Origin: Methylomarinum vadi
GTDB lineage: Bacteria; Pseudomonadota; Gammaproteobacteria; Methylococcales; Methylomonadaceae
Assembly: GCF_000733935.1 (NCBI RefSeq)
Contig: NZ_JPON01000001.1
Location: 4,104,623 to 4,168,622, forward strand
Reading direction: 5' to 3'
DNA length: 64,000 bases
This document shows, piece by piece, positions 48,466-55,878 of the stretch. The notes under the pieces are model-generated. The model did not search any database and was not told the origin of the DNA. It saw only the letters and a program-made list of their open reading frames with translations. Made by a program: the position numbers and the translations under genes. Position 1 is the first letter of the stretch, and the number at the start of each line of letters is the position of its first letter.

Positions 48466-48956
48466 TGCTTATTGTAATTCTTATCTATAAAGCCAAAAAA
48501 CATCGAGTTCGCAGGATGGACGGAAAGCAGGGAACCCCATCGTCAGGTCGATAAAATTCGCCGATCTGGGGCGGATCGACCCTTCCAAATTCTTCGTTAA
48601 AAGTCCGCTCATCGAAAACAATCATACCGCTGCACTCTCGACGAAAATGCAGCGGTATAAAAGGGGAACCGGCATCCCTGTCCGGTCCCAAAATCGTCCT
48701 TAATTAAGAAGTCCCTGGGTTGGTAGTCTTAAATCCTTGTTAGACGAAACCGGACCACGAAAAACCGAGGGGAGGTTTGCGGTCCGGTGAGTAGGAAGGT
48801 GTCGCTCCAAGTAGCCCGGATGGCACGTTGGCAGAATCCGGGAAAAGACGTTTGCGGCTTTCCCGTATTACGCGATGGTTTCGTTCGGGCTACTTGCTAA
48901 TTACTTGCTATGTTTTGGAATTCGTCATCGAGTTCAAAACATTATTTAACTAGGTA
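48466..48956. other. Intergenic region with hairpins between prepilin and machine operon
   Basis: 491 bp, no gene. A perfect 11-bp stem ATACCGCTGCA/TGCAGCGGTAT (48624-48634 and 48648-48658) may stop or attenuate minus-strand transcription coming from the prepilin gene. A REP-like unit lies at 48808-48896. The promoter of the machine operon should be between 48466 and 48620 but I cannot point to it. Confidence 0.5.
48808..48896. repeat. REP/BIME-like palindromic element
   Basis: Outer perfect 11-bp arms CAAGTAGCCCG/CGGGCTACTTG (48808-48818, 48886-48896) enclose a second stem CGGGAAA/TTTCCCG (48839-48845, 48859-48865). Such nested GTAGCCCGGAT...ATCCGGG units are dispersed in many gammaproteobacterial genomes. 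Confidence 0.6.
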
Positions 48957-49850
48957 TTAGCTACCTTCTTGATCAGCGCGATCATAAAAGCGTTGCAAAG
49001 ATGCTTGAGGGCCCTCGATATCCGACATAGCCATGGCTGTACATAGTAAAGTGGCATTGTCGGCTGAACCGTTTCGACCCACGTCATTATCATTGTCAAC
49101 TCTAAAGATTGCCACAAAACGGTTGTAACGGTTGTTCGCATTCATCGCGCCGACTTGAGCGAAATGAACCGGCGCTTGCTGTATAGTGCGTCCAATCATG
49201 TCACTTTCAGGTCCCACTCCCAACATGACATAGATGTTATCTACCGTGCCGTCACCATCTGTGTCAGCGGCAGCATTTTGGATGCCACAGATGTGTTCAA
49301 CGTTGTTAATTCCGGGATTAGCAATAGCAGCCGCAGTAGCAGCGGCTTCATCAGGATGAACAGTTAATAAAAAATCAGTCGCAGCCGGCGCTACACCATT
49401 AATAGCTCCCATCATGTTTATGGCCCAATCGCCTGTGCTGTCGTTATAGTTGAATGTTGGATTGAATGCAGTGCAGTCGGCATCCGCGGCATCATCGCAC
49501 ATGCCTCTGAGCGAGGTAATCCCGGCTCTGAATAAAGATTGTGTGTTTGTTGCATTAACGTTAACTGGCGCAACAATTGCGTTATTCATCAAATAACTTG
49601 TTGCAGCACCCGTCGAATCGATCAGTCTGTCTAGGTTTCCTGGATATCCTTGATATTTGGCGTCATAGCCTGCAATTGCTTTAGCAACCTCTGCTAAGCT
49701 ATCGGCGCCGGATGAGTCATGAGTACGGCCGACAAAACCGCCGACATAAGGAATCAATAGACCGGCCAAACCGACCAACACCAGCAGGACGACGGTCAAT
49801 TCAATTAAGGTCATACCCGCTTGGCGGGCCATCTTGTTATAATGTTTCAT
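48957..49850 (-). CDS. Large prepilin-like protein (297 aa), sigma-54-driven
   Basis: Type IV prepilin-like protein. Short positive leader (KMARQAG) then the processed N-terminus MTLIELTVVLLVLVGLAGLLIPYV, with Glu at mature position 5; cleavage would be after Gly12. The rest is a globular domain of about 270 residues, Ala/Asn/Asp-rich, with five Cys and an Asp-rich possible calcium loop (DTDGDGTVDN) near the middle. At 297 residues it is about twice a normal pilin. Its sequence start is very like the 260-residue prepilin at 53277 (MTLMELTVVLLILIALAGLAIPYVGG). Transcription probably begins at the sigma-54 promoter at 50046-50061. Confidence 0.92.
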   Translation of the reverse strand: MKHYNKMARQAGMTLIELTVVLLVLVGLAGLLIPYVGGFVGRTHDSSGADSLAEVAKAIAGYDAKYQGYPGNLDRLIDSTGAATSYLMNNAIVAPVNVNATNTQSLFRAGITSLRGMCDDAADADCTAFNPTFNYNDSTGDWAINMMGAINGVAPAATDFLLTVHPDEAAATAAAIANPGINNVEHICGIQNAAADTDGDGTVDNIYVMLGVGPESDMIGRTIQQAPVHFAQVGAMNANNRYNRFVAIFRVDNDNDVGRNGSADNATLLCTAMAMSDIEGPQASLQRFYDRADQEGS

Positions 49851-50034
49851 GTAGGGTTTCTCCCCGTATTCTCGTTAGTTAATGGTTTAAGTGACCCTAA
49901 CGAAGTCACTGCCCTTAGCTGTACCAGAGCGCCCGGCAGTGGGGGGGAAGCCCTTCCCCCATGTTCGTGACTCTCCTCCCGTTACGGCCGGTCCCGGCCG
50001 TGTCTCATCCCTGAGGCGAACGAACTTGTTAGAC
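49851..50034 (-). promoter_or_regulatory. Structured 5' leader of the prepilin gene (candidate riboswitch)
   Basis: About 184 nt between the predicted start of transcription and the ATG. In RNA order: hairpin ACGGCCGG/CCGGCCGT (49984-50001), hairpin GGGGGAAG/CTTCCCCC (49943-49960), long stem CACTGCC/GGCAGTG (49907-49941), hairpin GTGAC/GTCAC (49891-49909). The last two share bases 49907-49909 and so exclude each other. The loop of the last hairpin (49897-49903) can pair with TCGTTAG (49872-49878) just before the Shine-Dalgarno GGGGAGA (about 49859-49865), a pseudoknot that could mask it. I do not recognise a known riboswitch consensus. Confidence 0.55.
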
Positions 50035-50045
50035 GGTTGATATAT

Positions 50046-50061
50046 AGCAGAGACCGTGCCA
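50046..50061 (-). promoter_or_regulatory. Sigma-54 (RpoN) promoter of the 297-aa prepilin gene
   Basis: On the minus strand TGGCACGGTCTCTGCT: a perfect -24 box TGGCAC and a -12 box CTGCT at the correct spacing (consensus TGGCAC-N5-TTGCW). Transcription would start about 12 nt downstream, near 50034. Sigma-54 control is well known for type IV pilin genes and requires an enhancer-binding activator, not present in the window. Confidence 0.85.
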
Positions 50062-50742
50062 ACAAGTTAACTCGCTGTTTTTGTTGAGCGAACAATGCTT
50101 GAGGTTGCCCAGAAATATAAAAAACTGTGTGAAATAACCTATTTCAGCTGCGGCATATCCCGCATTTTTGCCGTTGCTCGTCGAATGCTAGCGCCTAAGT
50201 AGCTTGTACCCTGCGGGTAAAACCCATCAAGGCTTTATAACCGGTAATCAGCCCGCAGTAGAAACAGGGCGTCAGCGACACCGATCAAGGCCGGCTGAAA
50301 TTTCCGTCGCCTTACCCCTTCCTTTCCAATTTAACCGGCGAAAAGAGTCCGTCAAGTTCTCCCTAGGAACTGGTCGTAAATTATTTTCCAGCGGCCGTTC
50401 TCGCGCTCCGGAGGTTGCCATAAAAGCCAGACTGTAGGTTGGGTTAGCGCAGCGTAACCCAACATAATCAAAAAGATACCTTTTATTACATTCGGTTCGC
50501 CATCCCTTTTCGACATTCTCCTCTCCGGGAGAGGAACGTTACGGTCTAGGTTACGATGCAGAATAGGGTATCTACATCGGGAAGTTATTGTTTGCCAAAT
50601 TCTGAGTGAAATAAGGCAGGACAAATGCTGGAGCTAAAGCGAAGCTTGCGTACCTGCCAAAATCCTGTGACCCCATCATTTATGCTTGGATTGCTTCATG
50701 GGTATATTTATTGCTTAAATGTTTTAATTTTTTGCTCAATCG
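50062..50742. other. Intergenic region between divergent prepilin genes
   Basis: About 680 bp without a supported gene. It should contain the activator site for the sigma-54 promoter and the promoter of the plus-strand prepilin gene. A palindrome GTTGGGTTA/TAACCCAAC (50438-50463, loop GCGCAGCG) is a dispersed-repeat-like unit. No good Shine-Dalgarno precedes the ATG at 50743. Confidence 0.5.
50438..50463. repeat. REP-like palindrome
   Basis: GTTGGGTTA-GCGCAGCG-TAACCCAAC, perfect 9-bp arms. Resembles the arms of the elements at 52123 and 52547 in size and in style but not in sequence. Confidence 0.55.
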
Positions 50743-52095
50743 ATGAAGCCACGTTTATCCATTCAAAACGGTTTTTCCCTGCTGGAATTGCTGGTGGTGC
50801 TGATGCTGATCTCGGTCGTCGGCACCATCGCCATCCGTTCCACGGTGGATATCGGCTATTCGGCCCGCTACGAACAAACCCGCGACCGCCTGGAAAGCAT
50901 CCGCACCGCCATCATCGGCAACCCGAAGCGTACCATCAACGGCCAGCCCGATATCTCGGGGTTTGTGGCGGATATGGGGCGATTGCCGGTAAATTTAAGG
51001 GAATTGGTGGACCAAAATTATTGCACGGTTGATAGAACTATTGATGAAACTACCTCAGGAACAGCGGCGGCGGACTGTAATGCCATAACTGCGGATAGTT
51101 GGGTTAATCAGACTGGGTATACCGCCGGAACGAGTGACACATTAAGTTTTGGATGGAATGGTCCTTATTTACGTATTTCATCAGGAGTAACGGATCCCGA
51201 TACTTATACAGATGGTTGGGGCAGAGAGTCCCAAAATATTTCTGATTTTGATTTTGGATGGCTATATTCAATTACTGGCAATGACTTGATTATAAAAAGC
51301 TTAGGGAAAAACCAGATTGTCGGAGGAATGGGTTTCGACGAAGATTTAAAAGCCGCTGTGTTAGAAGAAGAATGGAAAAAAAACATAGAAGCTGGAATTA
51401 CCGCAAATATTTCCGCTTCTTACTCTCCAGCCGTGCCAGTTCCTTGTGATGCATCAGTTATTGAGGAATCAGCAGTTTGTACTGCAGCCAACTGGAGCGG
51501 AGGGAGTTGTAGCGGGCCGGAAACCAATAAAACTGATTGCCTCAATAATTCAGGAACTTGGACGGATTGCACAGCCTCATTGCCCACATCCAAAGCGTTT
51601 TGTCTAACAAACGGCGGAATATGGTCATTCAATTCTGAGAACATTTGTCTGAAAGTGACTTATAGAGCAATTAATGCCACAACCGGAGCTACGGAAATCA
51701 ATAGTGGCTTTAGCAATAATTCTGTACCGATTACCGAAGATGGATTATCGAAGTTGATAACATTCGGTTTTAATGCTGGATCAAAGTTGCCTGTAGGTTC
51801 GGCGCTTATAGGTGTCTACAGTTCTGATACCGCGAACTGCAATGCTGCCGACACGGTTGCCACTTACCCGGCAACTTGTGTTGATACATTTTCCAGTGCA
51901 ACATTTACACAAGCAAATTGTGTCGCTAATTCAGGAAAATGGAAAGTTATCGGTGGTGTAAACCATTGTTACGGCATGAAATCGTTTGAATGTACAGGAA
52001 CTACTGCTCCAGAGTTAGGCGGTGAATTAAAACTTAAACCGGATATAAAAATACCTATTATTCCTGGTGATCAACTTATATCCATTAACTGGTAA
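50743..52095 (+). CDS. Very large prepilin-like protein (450 aa) with Cys/Trp repeats
   Basis: Prepilin-like: leader MKPRLSIQNG, then FSLLELLVVLMLISVVGTIAIRS with Glu5. After about residue 85 the sequence becomes richer in A+T and in Ser, Thr, Asn and Cys. Three C-[LV]-x-N-[SG]-G-x-W units are present (CLNNSGTW near 51538, CLTNGGIW near 51601, CVANSGKW near 51920), plus further Cys pairs, suggesting disulfide-linked small loops as in surface adhesins. Its size is more like a minor tip pilin than a fibre subunit. The next prepilin gene follows after an inserted REP/RAYT block. Confidence 0.88.
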   Translation: MKPRLSIQNGFSLLELLVVLMLISVVGTIAIRSTVDIGYSARYEQTRDRLESIRTAIIGNPKRTINGQPDISGFVADMGRLPVNLRELVDQNYCTVDRTIDETTSGTAAADCNAITADSWVNQTGYTAGTSDTLSFGWNGPYLRISSGVTDPDTYTDGWGRESQNISDFDFGWLYSITGNDLIIKSLGKNQIVGGMGFDEDLKAAVLEEEWKKNIEAGITANISASYSPAVPVPCDASVIEESAVCTAANWSGGSCSGPETNKTDCLNNSGTWTDCTASLPTSKAFCLTNGGIWSFNSENICLKVTYRAINATTGATEINSGFSNNSVPITEDGLSKLITFGFNAGSKLPVGSALIGVYSSDTANCNAADTVATYPATCVDTFSSATFTQANCVANSGKWKVIGGVNHCYGMKSFECTGTTAPELGGELKLKPDIKIPIIPGDQLISINW

Positions 52096-52116
52096 ATTTA
52101 TCAAGCTAGGATGGGT

Positions 52117-52964
52117 AGCAAGGTAGGATGGGTAGAGGCGATAGCCGAAACCCATCAGTCTGATACAGGTTGATGTCCTGGATAAACGATGGGTTTCGCG
52201 TTGCTCTACCCATCCTACACTTCTGTAAATACATGTCATATAGGTGGGTCGTATGACCAATTACCGACGATTGAGAATTGAGGGAGGGTGTTATTTTTTT
52301 ACCGTGGCGTTGTATGATCGGCGTTCGAAGCTATTGGTCGATCATGTCGATGAATTGAGGGTGGCTTTTGCCGAGGTGAAAAAACGACATCCGTTCCACG
52401 TCGATGCGATCGTGATTCTGCCGGAGCATTTGCATTGTATCTGGACGTTGCCCGATGGCGATTGCGATTTTTCCATGCGTTGGCGCCAGATCAAAGCGGA
52501 ATTTTCGAGGCAGTTGCCGTCGATTGATGCAAGGTCGGGCAGCAAGGTAGGATGGGTAGAGGCGATAGCCGAAACCCATCAGTTTGATACAGGTTGATGT
52601 CCTGGATAAACGATGGGTTTCGCGTTGCTCTACCCATCCTACACTTCTGTAAATACATGTCATATAGGTGGGTCGTATGACCAATTACCGACGATTGAGA
52701 ATTGAGGGAGGGTGTTATTTTTTTACCGTGGCGTTGTATGATCGGCGTTCGAAGCTATTGGTCGATCATGTCGATGAATTGAGGGTGGCTTTTGCCGAGG
52801 TGAATAGACGGCACCCGTTCCACATCGATGCGATCGTGATTCTGCCGGAGCATTTGCATTGTATCTGGACGTTGCCCGATGGCGATTGCGATTTTTCCAT
52901 GCGTTGGCGTCAGATCAAAGCAAATTTTTCGAGGCAATTGCCGTCGATTGATGCAAGGTCGGAC
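52117..52964 (+). repeat. 424-bp tandem duplication of REP pair plus 5' RAYT
   Basis: Two head-to-tail units, 52117-52540 and 52541-52964, differing at only a few positions. Each holds an inverted REP pair (GTAGGATGGGTAGAG ... CTCTACCCATCCTAC at 52123-52218 and 52547-52642) and the first part of a RAYT transposase gene. Unit 1 ends where the RAYT frame is cut; unit 2 runs on into the complete gene. A single REP arm follows the gene at about 53215-53245. Confidence 0.85.
52253..52540 (+). pseudogene. Truncated RAYT transposase (first copy)
   Basis: First 96 codons of the REP-associated transposase with the HxH motif (PEHLHCIW), then joined to the next REP unit, where the frame runs into unrelated sequence. 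It lacks the Tyr motif HVDYIHYNP. A product of the tandem duplication. Confidence 0.85.
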
Positions 52965-53213
52965 AGTCGGGAGAAAAAAGGGGAGCGCGGAATTTGGCAG
53001 CGGCGTTTTTGGGAGCATGCGATTCGGGACGAGACCGATTTTCAACGTCATGTGGATTATATTCATTACAATCCGGTCAAGCATGGTTGGGTATCGCGGG
53101 TAGTCGATTGGCCTTATTCCTCTTTTATGAAGTTTGTCAAACAGGGTTTTTATCCGGCGAATTGGGGAGTGGATCATAGCGATAAAAAATTGGATATTTG
53201 GGAGTATATCTAA
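52677..53213 (+). CDS. REP-associated tyrosine transposase (RAYT), intact
   Basis: 178-residue Y1 HUH transposase of the REP-associated class. It has MTNYRRLRIEGGCYFFTVAL, the HUH pair in ILPEHLHCIWTLPDGDCDF, the RWRQIK strand, the RRFWEHAIRD segment and the catalytic Tyr in HVDYIHYNPVKHG. I take the ATG at 52677 over the GTG at 52668. REP arms of the matching sequence lie on both sides, as expected for the sequences it acts on. It sits between two prepilin genes that were probably adjacent before insertion. Confidence 0.92.
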   Translation: MTNYRRLRIEGGCYFFTVALYDRRSKLLVDHVDELRVAFAEVNRRHPFHIDAIVILPEHLHCIWTLPDGDCDFSMRWRQIKANFSRQLPSIDARSDSREKKGERGIWQRRFWEHAIRDETDFQRHVDYIHYNPVKHGWVSRVVDWPYSSFMKFVKQGFYPANWGVDHSDKKLDIWEYI

Positions 53214-53276
53214 TGATGGGTTTCGCTGCGCTCTACCCATCCTACGGAATGTTAATAAAGTCGTAAGGACGTATAA

Positions 53277-54059
53277 ATGATGAGTTTAAGAAATCAATCA
53301 GGCATGACCTTGATGGAGTTGACGGTTGTATTGCTGATCTTGATTGCGTTGGCCGGTTTGGCGATTCCCTATGTCGGTGGCACCGGACGTATGGCGATGT
53401 GCCAGGCGACCGATGCGACGATGCTGGCGGTGAAGGAGGCCATCATGGGTGGAGCTTCGGGGCCGGGGTTTTATGGGGATTTGTTGGGGGAATATCCGCG
53501 TGATCGATACTTTACGACAGGATACAACCTACATTATTTGTTCAATCGAGATAACGGATTGGATGACGATTCAGATACGCATAATAGCGATACGATAAAT
53601 TTCGATGGTGTGTTCGATGCCGATGAGGAATGGCGTGACTATAATCCGAGGACCGGCGTAGGTTGGCGTGGTCCTTATTTGATGAGCGGACAGATCCCTA
53701 ATTCCGGTATTGATAGTTCGTTTGCTAGTCTTGCAACCCAGATTTACGATCCGGCCACCAATACATCAGGGAAAGTACACGCCATCATTAATGATTCGCT
53801 AAACGCACAGGCAATGGATGCATGGAATCGGCCTATTGTTTTACAGGTCCCATACAATGCAGTGACTGGAAAATACGAGCTGGAATATGCTCGATTGGTT
53901 TCAGCCGGTCCAGGTGCGGGTATAGCGCCCGGCGATGCGAAGATCGATACGGCAATTCACAATAATCCGAATGCGAGTGACCGTGGCGATGACCGCGTGT
54001 TGTATTTAAGAATGCCCGATCCCTATGCAAACGGCAACATTCCTTGCGATCAACTGTGA
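53277..54059 (+). CDS. Prepilin-like protein (260 aa)
   Basis: Prepilin-like: leader MMSLRNQSG, mature start MTLMELTVVLLILIALAGLAIPYVGG with Glu5. AAGGA lies before the first of two ATGs. The globular part is about 225 residues, Gly- and Asp-rich, with GWRGPYLMSGQIP, a module also seen in the 450-residue prepilin (GWNGPYLRISSG). It is thus the third prepilin of the locus. The shared G-W-x-G-P-Y-L motif links two of them and may be a fold element of this pilin group. Confidence 0.92.
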   Translation: MMSLRNQSGMTLMELTVVLLILIALAGLAIPYVGGTGRMAMCQATDATMLAVKEAIMGGASGPGFYGDLLGEYPRDRYFTTGYNLHYLFNRDNGLDDDSDTHNSDTINFDGVFDADEEWRDYNPRTGVGWRGPYLMSGQIPNSGIDSSFASLATQIYDPATNTSGKVHAIINDSLNAQAMDAWNRPIVLQVPYNAVTGKYELEYARLVSAGPGAGIAPGDAKIDTAIHNNPNASDRGDDRVLYLRMPDPYANGNIPCDQL

Positions 54060-54146
54060 TGCTGATGTAAGCATCCCCTAAAATCGCTATATCCATGCTG
54101 TGTTATACACCGACCGATATAAGGCGGTATTTGTCTGGAGAATTTT

Positions 54147-54725
54147 ATGCAACAGGCCGAACAACCGATTTTTGACACCGATGCTTATTTGCTTTGCGAA
54201 GAAGGGCAGGAGGAAAAATACGAATATATTGCCGGCGAGGTGTTCGCGATGGGCGAAGCCCGCCGTGAACATGTTGTGGTAAGCGGCAATGTTTTTGCCG
54301 CATTTAAACAACGCCTGAAGGGTAAGCCATGCCAGGCCTATATCGCCGACATGAAATTGCGTGTCGAGCGGGCGGATGCTTTTTTTTATCCCGATGTGAT
54401 GGTGCCTTGTCATGAAGAGGATCATAAGGCCGAGCAGTTTTTGTCTCATCCCATCTTGATCGTCGAGGTTCTGTCCGAGTCGACCGAAGCCTTCGACCGG
54501 GGTGGAAAGTTTGCGGCGTATCGGTTATTGGCCTCGCTGCAAGAATATGTCATTGTCGATATCAAAACGAAACGGTTGGAGTTTTATCGGCGGACTCCGG
54601 ACAATGATTGGTTATTGCACGATTCGGTGCGCGACGAATTCTGCGAATTCAAAAGTTTGGATTTGTCCGTACCTCTTACCGGAATATTCGAGAACGTCGA
54701 GTTTGAGGAAGTTGGGACAGCTTAA
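54147..54725 (+). CDS. Uma2-family putative endonuclease (DUF820)
   Basis: 192-residue protein of the Uma2 family, a PD-(D/E)XK nuclease-like fold common in accessory DNA: EEKYEYIAGEVFAMGEARREH, then YIADMKLRVE, YPDVMVPC, HPILIVEVLSEST, KFAAYRLLASLQEYVIVD. The Asp, Glu and Lys of the fold are seen. Function not known. GGAGAA precedes the ATG. Confidence 0.9.
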   Translation: MQQAEQPIFDTDAYLLCEEGQEEKYEYIAGEVFAMGEARREHVVVSGNVFAAFKQRLKGKPCQAYIADMKLRVERADAFFYPDVMVPCHEEDHKAEQFLSHPILIVEVLSESTEAFDRGGKFAAYRLLASLQEYVIVDIKTKRLEFYRRTPDNDWLLHDSVRDEFCEFKSLDLSVPLTGIFENVEFEEVGTA

Positions 54726-54790
54726 CTACCGGTCTTTGCATATTATTTCAAGCTGGTGAATGGTCAACCGATTTCGCCGCCTTCCCTCAT

Positions 54791-55090
54791 TTAATCGGAA
54801 TGATTTTTCCGCATCAACTCGGCTATCATGCGTTTTTCTTCCTCGCTTAACAGATTTTGCAGTTGTAGTGGGCGGCTTGCGTTTCGTTGGTTGGCGTGGT
54901 TGGATTTTTTCCTTCGGTCTTCAACCCGCCGGTCGCCTCGACGGCGGTCCTGCTTGGGCCATAAAAAATGTTCCTGCTGCACCCAGGCTAGCCATTCCGG
55001 ACTGCCGAACGGGTAATCGACGGCGCGCCTTTCTTTCACCCGCCGCTCCTGCTGGCGTCTGCTATAAGGCTTGGAATTACTGGAAGTCAT
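54791..55090 (-). CDS. Small Arg-rich hypothetical protein
   Basis: 99-residue basic protein that I do not recognise. It has RRQQERRVKERRAVDYPFGSPEWL, a WPKQDRRRGDRRVEDRRKK segment and a helical acidic C-terminus (LLSEEEKRMIAELMRKN). The repeated DRR(R)-x-x-DRR pattern also occurs in many proteobacterial hypothetical proteins and suggests nucleic-acid or membrane-surface binding, but there is no direct support. Reading frame and charge pattern look genuine. Confidence 0.6.
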   Translation of the reverse strand: MTSSNSKPYSRRQQERRVKERRAVDYPFGSPEWLAWVQQEHFLWPKQDRRRGDRRVEDRRKKSNHANQRNASRPLQLQNLLSEEEKRMIAELMRKNHSD

Positions 55091-55568
55091 AACGTTGATA
55101 TAAAGAGTTTGGTTGGCAACTTAAGTAACGAAAGCAATGGCTTACAAGTGATTGTAACCGGAAAAAGCTGTGGTTAAAAACTTCGTTGTTCGATTAGAGT
55201 TATTTTTTGAATGAAATTTTCCGATATTAGCCGCAGTGAGGTGCTTGCAGCCAAGGTTTTATAACCTCAAAACCCTCTCGTATTTGTCAGTCATTTAATA
55301 CATTAGTGCTTGATCGGTGCTAAAAGTTTCTTATGCTTTTATGGTGATCGATGTGGAGAGATGAAATGCTATTCGTCGCTGTTTCAATTTGATTGTGTGG
55401 CAGTAAGCAGGCCTTTCAAGTGAAATGACAAGGAAAAAAATTGATGTTTCTTTTGAATCGTCATCACCGAACGAGATTGGCAATCAACTATAAATTTCAT
55501 GGTTTTTTTCCTGGAATTGTTTGGTTACAATCAAGAGGTTTTTATTAGCTAATAATAAGGATTGAACA
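55091..55568. other. Intergenic region before rubredoxin
   Basis: 478 bp, AT-rich, no reading frame supported. It should carry the promoters of the Arg-rich gene (minus) and rubredoxin (plus). AAGGA at 55557-55561 is the rubredoxin ribosome site. No strong hairpin or repeat stands out. Confidence 0.45.
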
Positions 55569-55742
55569 ATGGCAGAAGAATTCAAAAAATATAAATGCAA
55601 AACCTGTGGTCACATTTATGACGAAGCGAAAGGCGATCCCAGAAACGGTATCGCTCCCGGAACACGCTGGGAAGATTTGCCGGACGATTGGGAATGCCCA
55701 GGCTGCGGCGCCGCTAAGGTGATGTTTACCTTGGTGAAATAA
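55569..55742 (+). CDS. Rubredoxin
   Basis: 57-residue one-iron electron carrier. Two knuckles hold the iron: [10 protein letters not shown] near the start and CPGCGAAK near the end, with [14 protein letters not shown] between, a near-consensus rubredoxin. AAGGA lies 8 bases before the ATG. It stands alone; typical partners are alkane hydroxylases, rubredoxin reductase or oxygen-detoxifying flavoproteins, none in the window. Confidence 0.96.
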   Translation: MAEEFKKYKCKTCGHIYDEAKGDPRNGIAPGTRWEDLPDDWECPGCGAAKVMFTLVK

Positions 55743-55878
55743 GATCAATAATATTGCCGTTAGCTATTGATAACGGCATTGCCGGCCAGGGACGGCCGCT
55801 CCATCAGCGGGTCGGAAATTGACAATTCCGGCGCAACCTAATTACCATGCATCTAATATTAGAGTTATTTAATAATGG

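Noticed and set aside
49851-50034. Cyclic di-GMP-I (GEMM) riboswitch in the prepilin leader
   Set aside because: I could not find the GEMM core (CACGCACAGGGCAAACC and GACGCAAAGCC-like parts). The leader is reported as structured but unclassified.
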